The notes: generated from the letters alone by a model not told the origin. 64,000 bases of DNA from Cryoendolithus antarcticus (GCA_002077065.1 NAJO01000027.1:434001-498000); one strand, 5' to 3'; shown: positions 21,769 to 38,995, counted from the stretch's first letter. A program made the numbers and translations.

Positions 21769-23739
21769 ATGCATATCACAAAGAAGCTCGCGGCGTCTCA
21801 CGCCAAAGGCGAACCAACATACTCCTTCGAATTCTTCCCGCCGAAGACCTCTCAAGGCGTGCAGAATCTATACGACCGCATGGATCGCATGCACGGCTTT
21901 GGACCAGCCTTCATCGACATCACTTGGGGCGCCGGAGGACGCCATTCTCAACTGACTTGCGAGATGGTCAAGGTGGCTCAGTCTGTATACGGCCTAGAGA
22001 CCTGCATGCACCTTACATGCACGGACATGGAGACGAGTAAAATCGACGAAGCATTGAAAGAGGCCTACAATTCTGGCTGCACAAACATACTGGCTCTAAG
22101 GGGAGACCCGCCAAGAGAGCAAGAGAAATGGGAGCAGGCTGAGGGTGGCTTTCGATACGCGAGAGATCTGATTAAGTACATCAAGACGAACTACGGTGAT
22201 CACTTCGACATTGGGGTTGCAGGCTATCCTGAGGGCTGCGATGAGACCACGGGCTCGGAGGAGCATATCCCTTACTTGAAGGAGAAGATCGACGCTGGTG
22301 GCACCTTCATCGTCACCCAAATGTGCTACGATGCGGACATCTTCATCGACTGGGTGCATCGATGCCATGCTGCTGGCATACCCGAGAGCGTGCCCATCAT
22401 TCCCGGCATCATGCCAATTCATACCCACGCCTCGTTCATGCGTCGCGCAACTTGGACGCAATGCCATATCCCTCCAGAGTGGCATGAGAGGCTTGAACCA
22501 GTGAAGAACGACGATGTGTCCGTCCGCGAGGTCGGCAAAGAGCTCGTGGCGGACTTCTGTCGGCGAGTGCTCGACTCTGGCACAACGATGCATCTGCACT
22601 TCTACACAATGAACTTGGCAGTAGCGACTCGCATGGTCTTAGAGGAGCTCGCGGTCACTCCAGCTTCAAATGAGCATAACCCATTGCTGAAGCCTCTCCC
22701 ATGGCGACAGTCACTCGGTCTCAATCGACGAGATGAGAATGTGCGGCCGATCTTCTGGCGCAATCGGAATCGTTCTTACGTGGCTCGCACGCAAGACTGG
22801 GACGAGTTTCCCAACGGGCGATGGGGTGACTCTCGCTCACCTGCATTCGGCGAGCTTGATACCTATGGCGTTGGCTTGAAAGGCACGAACGAAGAAAACC
22901 GGAAGCTTTGGGGAACTCCGGAATCCAATCGTGACATTGCAGACCTCTTCGTTGGCTACATGAAAGGCAGCGTGAAATCATTGCCATGGAGTGAAGCGCC
23001 CATCAACACCGAGGCGAACGTGCTACAGTCTGATCTTGTTGACCTCAATGGTCGGGGACTGCTGACGATTAATTCACAGCCGGCTGTCGACGGCGCGAAG
23101 AGCAATCACCAAGACTATGGCTGGGGACCGAAGAACGGATATGTGTACCAGAAGGCCTACCTCGAGGTACTTGTACACCCTGATCTAATCGAAACGGTCA
23201 TCTCACGCATGGATCGAGATGAAGATATCACGTACTACGCTGTGAACTCCTCTGGGTCGCTAAGGACGAATGTACCCGTTGACTGCGGGCCGAATGCGGT
23301 CACATGGGGTGTCTTTCCAGGCAAAGAGATCGTGCAGCCGACGATCGTAGAGACTGTGTCCTTCCTCGCCTGGCGAGATGAGTTCTACCATCTCGGCTCC
23401 GAGTGGGCAAAATGCTACGCCGAGGGCAGCGCCAGCAAGACGCTCATCAAGGACGTTGTCGACAATTGGTACCTGGTCAACATTGTGCACAATGACTTCA
23501 GGCAAGCTAGAGGCATCTTCCCGCTGTTCGAGGGTCTGAGTGCGCCGGGTGTAAGTGTCAAGGAGCAGGCGAATGGGAATGGCTACGTCAATGGCCATGT
23601 CAACGGCGGTGCCGAGAACTCAGATCTGGCAGTACGGAACAAGCTCGAGACGAATGGAGTGTACGATGGCAACAACGCTGTCAATGGCGCTGACCACGCT
23701 AACACGACGAACGGGCAGAAATGCGAGGTCGAGGCTTGA
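21769..23739 (+). CDS. MET13: Methylenetetrahydrofolate reductase
   Basis: Intronless 656-residue frame. It reduces 5,10-methylene-THF to 5-methyl-THF, the methyl donor for methionine synthesis, using FAD and NAD(P)H in the cytosol. The N-terminal catalytic barrel starts at once (YSFEFFPPKTSQGVQNLYDR) and includes FIDITWGAGG, CMHLTCTDM, NILALRGDPP and IPGIMPI. From about residue 330 comes the eukaryotic regulatory domain that binds S-adenosylmethionine (GRWGDSRSPAFGEL, WGPKNGYVYQKAYLEVL, TYYAVNSSG, TWGVFPGKEI). The overall identity pattern is that of yeast Met13 rather than Met12. The C-terminal 60 residues are an Asn/Gly-rich extension (NGNGYVNGHVNGG) not needed for catalysis. The start is supported by the MHITKKLA opening, which matches the family. 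Confidence 0.96.
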   Translation: MHITKKLAASHAKGEPTYSFEFFPPKTSQGVQNLYDRMDRMHGFGPAFIDITWGAGGRHSQLTCEMVKVAQSVYGLETCMHLTCTDMETSKIDEALKEAYNSGCTNILALRGDPPREQEKWEQAEGGFRYARDLIKYIKTNYGDHFDIGVAGYPEGCDETTGSEEHIPYLKEKIDAGGTFIVTQMCYDADIFIDWVHRCHAAGIPESVPIIPGIMPIHTHASFMRRATWTQCHIPPEWHERLEPVKNDDVSVREVGKELVADFCRRVLDSGTTMHLHFYTMNLAVATRMVLEELAVTPASNEHNPLLKPLPWRQSLGLNRRDENVRPIFWRNRNRSYVARTQDWDEFPNGRWGDSRSPAFGELDTYGVGLKGTNEENRKLWGTPESNRDIADLFVGYMKGSVKSLPWSEAPINTEANVLQSDLVDLNGRGLLTINSQPAVDGAKSNHQDYGWGPKNGYVYQKAYLEVLVHPDLIETVISRMDRDEDITYYAVNSSGSLRTNVPVDCGPNAVTWGVFPGKEIVQPTIVETVSFLAWRDEFYHLGSEWAKCYAEGSASKTLIKDVVDNWYLVNIVHNDFRQARGIFPLFEGLSAPGVSVKEQANGNGYVNGHVNGGAENSDLAVRNKLETNGVYDGNNAVNGADHANTTNGQKCEVEA

Positions 23740-24704
23740 TGAGATATGGATGTTAATGAACACATGACGAAATGGCTTCAACGGCAGCATATACACTAAA
23801 GGCGCGGTGCATGGGCGGGCGGCCGGCTCTTCAACAGGAGATTCAACAGGACGGCTGTTCTACTGCACTGGCGGGATCGATCCTCGACATATGAGGATGT
23901 TGCTTTCAATGGCGTTCATATGGCGGAATGGGATGGCAAATGGAAAAGCGAAGATACCCCATTCAACAGGGCGTGGCTGGGTGGTTGGGTTTGCATTGCA
24001 TTCTAGGCGAGAGCGTGAGGAAAATGTAACAAAGCTCGATGCATGCACATTACTGTAGCTGCTTGCATGGACGTTTTCGCTGCCAAGCCTAAGGCTTGTG
24101 AAGGCTTGGTCGCGAGGCTTGGTGCAATTCTCAACACGCTCGTTTCCCATCGATGGTATTCCACTAAGACCTTTCTCATACATCCCTTGCTGTCGACTGA
24201 GGGCGCTCTATCTTTGCATCGTGATCTGTCCGCATTCCGTTCCCAAGATGCCGTCTGTTCGATGCGAGAGTGATGATACCTGCGATATTGTGCAAGTCAA
24301 TACATGTAGTTAAGAAGGACTACCGGATGGCGTTGTCATCGAGCATCTGGACCGAATCAATGCCGAACTCTAATCGCCAAGCCATGTGCTTCTCCTCTTT
24401 TCCTCACTCGCTTACTTTGACCTCACCATTCGGCTTTAATACTCGAGCCTCTTATCTCTTGCGAATTCCTGTTGCCCGTTACTAAGTCTATTGCGTAGCA
24501 TTGATCGTCGGTGTAGCATCTCATGGACTTTCGAACCGAATTCTTCTGTCTACTACTGAAGTCGATAAGATAGACCGAGGCTCAAGTTCTTACCTTGAAC
24601 GTTGGCTTACCTGGACTTGGGAAGCAGACGCACGACTACTCGTGGTGACCAAAGAGATCCATAGAGAACCTCATTTTCGAGTGCTTACGAGCAACGCACC
24701 CATC
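23740..24704. other. Intergenic region with permease leader
   Basis: No gene is supported. The permease reading frame is open back to 24501 without an ATG, so that part is probably leader. A small palindrome (CAAGCC, TAA, GGCTTG) lies near 24.09 kb and is probably chance. Confidence 0.4.
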
Positions 24705-26424
24705 ATGGAGAACACCCCAACCCACGTCGCTGACGACGCCACTCTCGCCCTCCTCGGCAAAAAGCAAGTCCTCAAACGCCGCTTTGCCTTCATCTCCCTC
24801 TTTGGCTTCGCAGTCTGCGAGCTGATCACATGGGAGACTGTCCTCGCGCTGTTCGCTCAAGCCTTCTCGAATGGTGGACCAGCTGGCGCCGTCTATGGCT
24901 TTATGATCGCTTGGGCATCTACTCTGTCAGTCTACACCGTTATCTCGGAGCTAGCCAGTATGGCGCCCATTGCGGGTGGACAGTACTACTGGGTCTACAT
25001 GCTCGCTCCAGCGAAGTACAAGACCATTGGCAGTTATGTCATCGGCTGGCTGACGAGTCTTGCCTGGATCGCTACGGTTGCTACCGAGACGCTTTTCGCT
25101 GGGACGATCATACAGGGGATCATGGTACTGGATTATCCTGGCTACGATAACAAGGCTTGGGAGGGGACGCTCCTTACTTGGGCAGTCATCGCGGGCTGCA
25201 TCTTCGTCAATGTCATCATTCCCGCGTGGCTGCCGCGATTCGAGGTTTTCATCCTCGTCTTCCACATCGCAGGCTTCATCGCGATTCTGGTCACGCTACT
25301 CGTTATGACACCCGAGCTGGGCACCAACGCCAGTGTGTGGCAGACATCGCTCAATGAAGGTGGCTGGCCAACTCAAGGTCTCTCTTACTGTGTTGGGTTT
25401 CTTGGAAATGTTGCAACATTTGTTGGTGCTGATGCAAGTGTACATCTCGCCGAGGAAGTCTCGAACGCCGCGCTGAACATCCCTCGAGCGATTCTGGGCG
25501 CAATGCTGATCAACGGCGCCGTTGGCTTCGCTATGATGGTCACGATCCTGTACTGCGTGGGCGACGTCAAGAGCGTGCTTGAGACGGCTACCGGCTTTCC
25601 ATTCATCCAGGTGTTCGCAAACAGCACTAACAACATCGCGGGAGCGTCTGTGATGGCCGCTGTTGTGTTGGCGCTGACTTGGTCTTGTGCGATTGGGATT
25701 ACCACGACCGCAAGTAGAATGACCTGGTCGTTCGCAAGAGATAATGGCTTACCGGGTTCGAGGTGGTTGAGCAGAGTCAACACTAGGACAAGAGTGCCGG
25801 TCAACGCTGTATTAGCTGTGACAGCGTGCGCAGCGTTGTTGACGTTGATTTACGTGCGTTTCTTCTTTCGATTCGAGTCCTCGTACTTTTGCTAATACTT
25901 CCCAGATCGGCTCCTACACAGCCTTCAACGACGTGATAAGTCTTACCATCACCGGCTTCTACGGCTCATACTTCCTGCCCGCAGCGCTTCTCCTCTACCA
26001 CCGCATCAAAGGCAACGTCCTTCCACGCGGTAGCGCTGGCAGGTCCGCCAGCCTACCCAATGAGAAGACTACCGCCGATGCCGAGGTCTTCGCTAGCCAT
26101 TACGACCAGCCCACCCTCAACCCTCTACAAGCAAGCGTAATCTCTACTCCCTTGAATTGGGGTCCATGGCACATTCCCGGCATTTTCGGTATACTCAACA
26201 ACGCTTACGCTTGCACTTACATGATCTTCGTCATCTTCTGGTCTGTGTGGCCGCCTGAGACACCCGTGGATGCTAGTACAATGAATTACAGTGTGGTAGT
26301 GACGGGAGGGGTGATGATCTTGAGTGCAATCTGGTACTTTGTCAGGGCGAAGAAGATTTATAGAGGTCCGTTGATCGATGAGGGGGTTGTGGAGGTCATG
26401 GCTGGGGGAGTTGCCGGGAAGTGA
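24705..26424 (+). CDS. APC-superfamily amino acid/choline/GABA permease
   Basis: Model: join(24705..25853, 25906..26424), 555 residues. The 52-nt intron begins GTGCGT, contains GCTAAT and ends CCCAG, joining LLTLIY to IGSYTAFND. The protein has about 12 hydrophobic helices and the fungal amino-acid/choline transporter pattern: FGFAVCELITWETVLALF in helix 1, SELASMAPIAGGQYYWVYML, TATGFPFIQVF, and SRMTWSFARDNGLPGSRWL. It belongs to the branch containing the yeast GABA permease Uga4 and choline permease Hnm1. The exact substrate (GABA, choline or another amine or amino acid) cannot be decided from sequence. It is a plasma- or vacuolar-membrane proton symporter by family. The start is the first ATG, giving a 20-30 residue cytosolic N-terminus. 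Confidence 0.92.
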
Positions 26425-27170
26425 CGGCATTTGGCGGGAGGACAGAGTGGCGATTTTGTGCATTTGTGATAGCTGTGATGGCTTTGCTTGACTGTGGGAT
26501 GCTAGAGATATGTGGTCTCGATATCCACACAGCAGGTGTGCAAGGAGAACCCCAAGCTAAGACGTTATCGAGATTATGAATGGACCTGGTACCGTTCGTG
26601 CGATCCGCAATATACGACGCTGAGATCGGTCGGATAGTGACAAATGTGTGTACTCTATAAGTTTACGAACTTTCCGCTGCTCTACTTTGCGATGTTGTCG
26701 TGGTTAATATTTGGCGTGGTGATTGTCTAAACAGGTCGTGTCACTCGCAAACATATCTGGGCACACCCATGTTGTTCGCTGTTGCTCGGTGAAGTTCCAA
26801 AGCGTGCAACGCTCAGTGCCATCAAAACATATCACGTCTGTGCTCGTCCACCGGAGCCGTTTACCGAGTACCTGTAGTAGCCGAAGTATCTCGCCTGCGG
26901 CGCAAATAGAGACCGACCCTGCAGCTCTAACTAGACCGTGATGAGGCAGTGGACGGCATATTTTAACATGCACGGGGAAGCCCCGATGCGCACTCGCTGA
27001 CGTTGCCCAGCGATGGCTGGACGCCGCCGCGGCATTGGCTTGCCGCTGCGCACTAGCTATCCGGAATCCTCGCCAAACCAGCCGGGATGCAGCTACTGTG
27101 CGTGTGTGGATATCGTCGATCGTGTCAACGTCCGGGTCTCTAGGACGGCTCAGCGCCAGTCGCGTGGCGA
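26425..27170. other. Convergent intergenic region
   Basis: This lies between the 3' ends of the permease (+) and the methyltransferase (-). Frames here are domain-free. It is presumably 3' untranslated sequence plus spacer. Confidence 0.4.
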
Positions 27171-28675
27171 TCATTCGAATTGTTTGACGTTGTGCCTGAA
27201 GCGCTCGGCAGGCAATACGTCCAGACCGTTTGAACTGCCTGCACTGCTCTCGAAGTAGCCCAAGATACTCGTTCCAAGGCCGGCCCCGAACTGTAGAACC
27301 TCGACCATCCACCAGGCAGGTGCTCGGCACGGAGCCATAGTGGCGTCGGTCGAGTCTCTGCATGCATCCATCGAGTTGCGCGTTGTTGTAAGCGATGCCT
27401 CCTGCAATTCCGTGATTTGGAATACGTACAGCTTGCGTTGGTCGTACGCTCTGTTTCCTTCTTGCGTGTTGAACTCATACGAGGTCCTTTCGAGCTTCCT
27501 CCCATAGGCAACGTATCTGCGGGACGTCAGTCGTAACAAGAAGAGCGTGGAGGGCGAGCATACATTCTGTAGTACAGTTTCAAGGAATGGTTCGACATCT
27601 CCCCGCGGATCCGGTCTACTAGCTCTGCAACAGCACGTTGCCCTGATGCCCCGAATGCCACTGCGAACGGATGCAGCGACCACGAAGTGATCATCTCTAG
27701 TAGGTTTTCTTGGATGCGGTCTCCAAGAGGAAGGGCTGTCCGAGGGTCAGCGGATGCGCTGGAAGGCAGCAATTACTTGGCCAGCCCGGCATACTCTCGT
27801 GCCAGTCGCCGATGCGCGCCGTTATCACCTCAGTCTCTATGTTTACGAAGCCTCCCGTCCGCAGTAGTCCCTCAAGACGGGGCCCGAGGTCATGGTATCT
27901 GCCACGAGCCTGGAGGCTTCGCTTATACCTGTTCCACCAGCTGTCCAGCATGGGATAACCGCGCACGTTTCCGACCTCCGACTGGAATAGGTAGTGCGGT
28001 TCTATCATCTGCAGGTAGCCACCAGGCTGGAGCAGCTCTTTCATCTCGCTGACCATTCGAGGCCAACGCTGGATGCTGATGCCTTCTGCGATACAGCTAC
28101 AGTTGATAAGCTTGAACGACCTGGGCCGTAGACTGGAACCATACAAAGAGACATTGAGATCCCGTCGGACACGGTCGAACTCTTCAGCAGCTACAGCGGC
28201 CGGCAGATCTTCTTCGCTATCGCGCTGGCCAATGTGAATATCGATCCCAGTAATCTTGGACAAGTGTGAGTGTCCGCATTGCAAGTTCATGGTGTGGCTG
28301 TTACCCCCTACTCACTTCTGCTTGTTCGTGGTCTTCCAACACACGCTGAATCCATGCCCCGCTACCAAAGCCGCAGTCGAGCACGGCCTCACCACTGATC
28401 TCGTCTTCTTCACTATCCTGGAGCAGTCTAGGCAAGTACCCATCCCCTCGCAGTTGATAAACAAGATCTTCAAAGTCGGTCAGCCGGTCCTGTTCGTCCT
28501 GCAATGGCGATCAGTCACGGCTACAGGTACGATGCGTGGGTCGATGAACTCGATAACGAAGACATACGGAGTCCACCGGTAAAAAGTTGATGCCCTGTCT
28601 GATGCCGAAAGCAGAGTATTCTCTACCGTGGCGCCCGATTATGATTTCGTTCCTTGGCTGCGCTGTGGTAAACAT
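27171..28675 (-). CDS. LaeA-like SAM-dependent methyltransferase, five exons
   Basis: Model: complement(join(27171..27516, 27564..27735, 27777..28254, 28316..28498, 28568..28675)), 428 residues. Introns in plus order are 47, 41, 61 and 69 nt. All are GT-AG and all preserve frame. The N-terminal part carries GREYSAFGIRQGINFLPVD, the kind of entry segment seen in LaeA-type proteins. SAM-binding motif I follows as VLDCGFGSGAW (about 75-85), then an acidic strand end (ITGIDIHIGQ) and a post-motif region with LLQPGGYLQMIEPHYLF. LaeA relatives influence secondary metabolism and development in filamentous fungi, but most of the family is uncharacterised, and this one lies next to no biosynthetic genes. 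The last 60 residues are the least certain part of the model. The gene is flanked on its 5' side by a 4-kb gene-poor stretch. Confidence 0.8.
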
Positions 28676-34546
<5,871 letters not shown>

Positions 34547-34858
34547 GGGTTTCGAGGCAAGCTGTGAGAGCAGAATGCAGCGGACAAAGGCCCTGTATAT
34601 GATGGGACGATGAGGTGGGATAGATAGAGAAACATAAGAATCGTGGTGATCTCTCGGCTGACGGTTCCTGTCGTAATCCCATGGGAGGTGGTGTGTTGGA
34701 CAAGTCGCGTCATAATCCCTCACAGTGTCTTGACCCTCGAATCGCTACTGCGTGACGGCCTGTGCTCGCCTCGGCACTCGCGTCCGCGATGTCGACGACA
34801 CCTATGCGCCAGATAGTATCGCTACGAATCCAGATTACGCTGCAAATGCATGATCTTT
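34547..34858. other. Convergent 312-bp spacer
   Basis: This lies between the stop codons of PGI1 (+) and the nucleoporin (-). It holds nothing except probable 3' untranslated regions. Confidence 0.5.
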
Positions 34859-37800
34859 TCATCTCCCACTCAGCCGTGTCACCCGTCCCAGAATCTCCTC
34901 TGCCTCCCCCCTCGCCGCCCGACTCAGCCCATCCCTAGCCCCTAGCAACCTCCTCAGTAGATCCACAGCCCCTTCCATCTCCGCCTCCCCTCCAAACGGT
35001 ACCCGATCTCCCCTCCGCAGACTCTCTTCCATCCACGCAGCAAGCACATGCACCACATCCCCCGCGACACCCCGTCTCTCAGCGCCAACGAAAGGATGCT
35101 CGTTGCTATAGTACAGCTGCTCTAGTATCGGCACCAGAGCCTCCGGAGCGATGGACAGAGGCGAAGGCGGGAGGAAAATCTCCACAGCCCAGTGTTCCGG
35201 GCATCCGGACATCGAGGGGTCTAGCAGCGCGTGACGGAGAAGGAGAGGGAGGAGATCGCGGAGCGGGAAAGTGGAGTCGCTGACGCCTAGCTTGAGCCCT
35301 AGTTCTTGCACAGCGTTCGCGACGTGATCCCAAGGTTGGACTTCCTGCGCTGCGGCTGCTGTGGCTGTTTCGGCTGCAATGTATGCTGACCAGCTGGCGC
35401 GGATGTCTGCGGGATTGCGGTGATCGGCTACCTGGTAGATCTGCAGACACAGATCCTGGTAGGAGGCTTGATCGGCGTATTTGTTGAACAGCTCATCGAT
35501 GCTCAGTATGCCGTGATTCGAGAGGGCGTCTAGGATCATGGGACGACGGTCAGCAGACAGTCGAGGATCGGCTTTGAAGCGTTGTAGGAGGTCGTCTTGG
35601 ATATTGGAGACTTCTAGTAAGTCGTCTATTTGCCGGAGTAGGGACTGCTTGGATTGTCGGGATTGGAAGAGGAGGGATGGGCGGGTTGAGGCGTTTGTGC
35701 GGGCGCGGGAGAGATATTCGACGCGTTGCTCCAGGGAGAGAGGGAAGAGGCCTTGCGCTAGCTGGAGCTGCACTGCGGCTGCCTCGAGGTAGTCGTTGTT
35801 GTGTATGTAGTAGCGCCAAAGAAGATTTGCAGCGGGAAGGTCCAGAGCAGCGGCCTTTTGAGAGAGGTATTTGGGGACTGAGGGGCTGGGGATCTCGAGG
35901 AGACGATCTTGTCGCGCGGTCTCGAGATACCAGTCGTACAGGGAGGTTTGGAACACGAAGTCTTCGTTGCTGGCTATCACGTCGTAGGCCTCGTCGCGGA
36001 GCTTAGCGTCGAGGTTACTGAGGCCGGCGGGCGACTGCTCAGCAGCGGAGGTTGTGTTGTCGACGTGCTCGATGATGGCAAAGACGAAATGGTAGCAGCT
36101 TTGTCGTAGGTCAAAGGCAGCTTTTCGAGGGTCGTTCTCGGGCTTCTCGTCCCTAAGGTAGCCAAGTGCTAGTCGCGAACTGTCTTGCGCATCCGCAACA
36201 TTCAGGCAAAGCTGCAGCGCACCGGCATAGAACTTCGTGTCGCTGTAATGCAGCACAGCCCACTTGAGATGACCCTCGCTATCATCACCACCAATTGTGA
36301 GTATCGATGCCACATGCTTGAAGTGTGTCAGACTCTCATTCAACAACAGTCGCCCGCTTTCTGTCTGTGGCCCAGCCTGTCCGGCCCTCTTCACCAGCTC
36401 CTGTGCCTTGAAGATCGTTACATCGTCCGCGGAGCAGAAATTACCACATCTCCGTTTTAATGCCTCAGCGACCGTCTCGACACTGCTGCCAGTCGCGATG
36501 TTGCGGTTGACAATGGCTTTCACTAGCTCCTTGGCCAGCTCTCGACCAACTGCAGAGGTGAACAACGTCTCGTAAGTTAGCTGTTTAACCTTCTGCTTTG
36601 TGTCTTCGGAGAGCAAGGCCAGGACGTCCTCAAGTCGCTCCTCGAACAGCACATTGACAAAACTGATGCCCTCGGTGATACTCGAGATCAGCGCTACGAG
36701 GCTGGTCATTGCTCTGTGCTCGCCTTGTAAAGCGATCTCTTCTTGTCGGGAGCCCAGTCGAGACTGCGGACCAGAGAGACCATCGATCACGCCCTTGTTC
36801 GACTCGAGGAACTTCCCAAGCTGCTCCAGATCGCCTTGTATCCGCGTGAGCGTCGGCTTCGGTATACTCGAGACCAGCTTGAGCCCAGTCGTAAGGTCTA
36901 GCTGCTCACTCATGAGAGGAGCTCGCCAAATCGACCGCACAAGGCGACTGATGTACAGTGCTAGCCCATCGTGCCGAGCACTTGGCCTCACGCTGTCAAT
37001 TCCACCATCTACGTTAGCGTTCGCGTTGTACTCCGGCTTCCCTCCCTGATCGATGAACACCGATCTCGCCTTCTCTAGTATGTGCGGCTCGCTCACACTA
37101 GCGACTCGAGACTCCCCGCTGACATCCACGCCTTTACTGCATGCGACCGCAAGGGCTGTGGCCGCCGTCTCGGAGCGGCCGTATAGCCGTATGAAGCGCT
37201 TGATGTCGCCTTGGAGACCTTCGGAGTCTTGCGAAGCGTAGCGCATGAGTGAGGCGAATATGTCGACCAGTCTTCGTCTCCGGATCGTCTGTATGCCGTT
37301 CGACGTGAGGATACCGATCTCGGCACCAGGCGAGTCATACTGCACTGCGAGCTCATTGCCGAAGCCTAGCGGCGTGGACGTGGCTGACGGGTCCTCGCTA
37401 ATGAGTTGTACTGAAGTCATCGGACCATTCAATGGAATGTGTTGGCCGAACTCTGACAAGCGCATGCTTGGGTGTGTGGGTGATGACCCATCGTAGTACA
37501 TGCGCGCTGTGTCTGGCGCTGTACAGAACATCTTCTCGCCTCCTTGACTGTCCTGCACGAAGGCGAAGAAGAATCCAGGGGGAAACCGATAGGCCATGTC
37601 TGTGCGGTAGAGGTAGCGGGACGATGTGTCGACCATGCCAGCACCTGAAGGCTGACCGTAACGTGCGACTTCCGAGGAATTGTTCGAGGGCTGTCGCGAT
37701 GCAGTCTCCGTCTCTGGAGGTGGGAATCGGATGTGCTTGACCTCCATACTTGTTGGCGGGCGTTGTGCAGTTGTCTCTGAGCCTCCCACAGCCAGCACCG

Positions 37801-38995
37801 AGAGGTAAAGTCGACATCCAGTGTTGGTTGTCGCGATCAGACTCACTGCCCGCCCCTCCGTAGCCGGCACCGGACTCAGCGATACCAGCGTCGTACTACG
37901 AGCTGATAGTAAGTCCGTCTGCGGCACAAAGTGATTGACCTTCGTCATCAGTGCCTGAAAGGTCCTCGTGAGTGCCAGCGACACGTTCTCTTTCAGACTC
38001 CAGACCTTGATCTCATTCCTGTCGTTCAAGGTGTAGAGCTGTTCTCTCGTGTCATCGACCACCATCTGTACAAAAGTTGCCGGTTTCTGCTGCTGCCCAA
38101 TGTACCCTGTGAGTGACCTCACGCTCGCCGCCTCGACGAGTCGGAGGCCACTCTTCGTATGACATACTCTCTGTGTCTTCCCACTAAACCACCCCTCCTG
38201 CTGCTGATACCGGAATTCATACAAGTCCTCTGTGAAGCTCCCAGCAAAAAAGATCCTGCCACTTCTGGCGGAGCCCTCAATGTGCCTCACTCCAAGCCCA
38301 CGCGTAGGAATGCTCATCTGCGTGTTATACAACGCGATGGTCTTCGCGCCCGTCTCCGTCTTCTGCACCGCCACGCCTAGCAGTAGCATCTCCGCCGTGG
38401 TCGCCACAACAAGTAAATGAGTGATATCAGCGACAAACACGCCTTTCCTCGGCTTCACCAGGGCGACACTCTCGATCGTATTCCGCTGCTCCTCGAACCC
38501 AATCAATTCCGGGTTCGGCACCGTGTAATCCCACAAGTACAGACAGTTGTCAACAGCTGCCCAGGCATGCCGCAAGGGCGCGAAGAAGCCCATCTTCGTT
38601 GTCACGGAGCCCAGGTTCGCCTGCTCCAGAATTCGCGCTGGAAAGTCGTGCCATTTCAGCGGTTGGTAGGGGTTCCAGGCGGGATTTGTAGGTAGCTCGT
38701 AGTCTCCTGACACGCCCTGAGTGATGTAGACATCGAGCTCAGGGTATGAGGCTTCGGTGCGGAGGGTTGCGTTTATCTGCGCGGCGGCGCGCTCAATGTT
38801 TGAGATCTGCGGTCCGCCGACTTGAGAGGAGGATTGTTGTGATTGGGGCTGTTGTTGCTGGGTGCGCGTGGGCTGCTGATTGTACTGATCAAAGATTGAC
38901 CTTGGGGGTGGGCCGGGGGTGTTGAAGTATGAGCCTGGGAGCTGTCGCTGGGGAGTCGCAGGCGTCGCTGCCATGCTGCGCCTACGTTCGTCCAT
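34859..38995 (-). CDS. NUP170: Nucleoporin of the Nup155/Nup170/Nup157 family
   Basis: Intronless frame of 1,378 residues, the usual size for this inner-ring scaffold of the nuclear pore complex. The N-terminal 65 residues are disordered and Gln/Pro rich (TRTQQQQPQSQQSSSQ). A beta-propeller of about 450 residues follows and starts with the family hallmarks ASYPELDVYITQGVSGDYEL, WHDFPARILEQ and FFAPLRHAWAAVDNCLYLWDY. The C-terminal 800 residues are an alpha-helical solenoid (for example YLRDEKPENDPRKAAFDLRQ, AAALDLPAANLLWRYYIHNN, EYLSRARTNAS). It anchors the pore to the membrane and links to other inner-ring nucleoporins. The start is the first ATG, 203 bp from the divergent AIM41 start. It is one of the longest uninterrupted frames in the window. 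Confidence 0.95.
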   Translation of the reverse strand: MDERRRSMAATPATPQRQLPGSYFNTPGPPPRSIFDQYNQQPTRTQQQQPQSQQSSSQVGGPQISNIERAAAQINATLRTEASYPELDVYITQGVSGDYELPTNPAWNPYQPLKWHDFPARILEQANLGSVTTKMGFFAPLRHAWAAVDNCLYLWDYTVPNPELIGFEEQRNTIESVALVKPRKGVFVADITHLLVVATTAEMLLLGVAVQKTETGAKTIALYNTQMSIPTRGLGVRHIEGSARSGRIFFAGSFTEDLYEFRYQQQEGWFSGKTQRVCHTKSGLRLVEAASVRSLTGYIGQQQKPATFVQMVVDDTREQLYTLNDRNEIKVWSLKENVSLALTRTFQALMTKVNHFVPQTDLLSARSTTLVSLSPVPATEGRAVSLIATTNTGCRLYLSVLAVGGSETTAQRPPTSMEVKHIRFPPPETETASRQPSNNSSEVARYGQPSGAGMVDTSSRYLYRTDMAYRFPPGFFFAFVQDSQGGEKMFCTAPDTARMYYDGSSPTHPSMRLSEFGQHIPLNGPMTSVQLISEDPSATSTPLGFGNELAVQYDSPGAEIGILTSNGIQTIRRRRLVDIFASLMRYASQDSEGLQGDIKRFIRLYGRSETAATALAVACSKGVDVSGESRVASVSEPHILEKARSVFIDQGGKPEYNANANVDGGIDSVRPSARHDGLALYISRLVRSIWRAPLMSEQLDLTTGLKLVSSIPKPTLTRIQGDLEQLGKFLESNKGVIDGLSGPQSRLGSRQEEIALQGEHRAMTSLVALISSITEGISFVNVLFEERLEDVLALLSEDTKQKVKQLTYETLFTSAVGRELAKELVKAIVNRNIATGSSVETVAEALKRRCGNFCSADDVTIFKAQELVKRAGQAGPQTESGRLLLNESLTHFKHVASILTIGGDDSEGHLKWAVLHYSDTKFYAGALQLCLNVADAQDSSRLALGYLRDEKPENDPRKAAFDLRQSCYHFVFAIIEHVDNTTSAAEQSPAGLSNLDAKLRDEAYDVIASNEDFVFQTSLYDWYLETARQDRLLEIPSPSVPKYLSQKAAALDLPAANLLWRYYIHNNDYLEAAAVQLQLAQGLFPLSLEQRVEYLSRARTNASTRPSLLFQSRQSKQSLLRQIDDLLEVSNIQDDLLQRFKADPRLSADRRPMILDALSNHGILSIDELFNKYADQASYQDLCLQIYQVADHRNPADIRASWSAYIAAETATAAAAQEVQPWDHVANAVQELGLKLGVSDSTFPLRDLLPLLLRHALLDPSMSGCPEHWAVEIFLPPSPLSIAPEALVPILEQLYYSNEHPFVGAERRGVAGDVVHVLAAWMEESLRRGDRVPFGGEAEMEGAVDLLRRLLGARDGLSRAARGEAEEILGRVTRLSGR

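Noticed and set aside
24080..24100. Palindrome CAAGCC-TAA-GGCTTG after MTHFR
   Set aside because: Bacterial-type terminators do not apply in fungal nuclear genes, and the size is within chance.
24501..24704. Longer N-terminus for the permease from a TTG codon
   Set aside because: No ATG occurs before 24705 in this frame, and the extra sequence does not resemble transporter N-termini.
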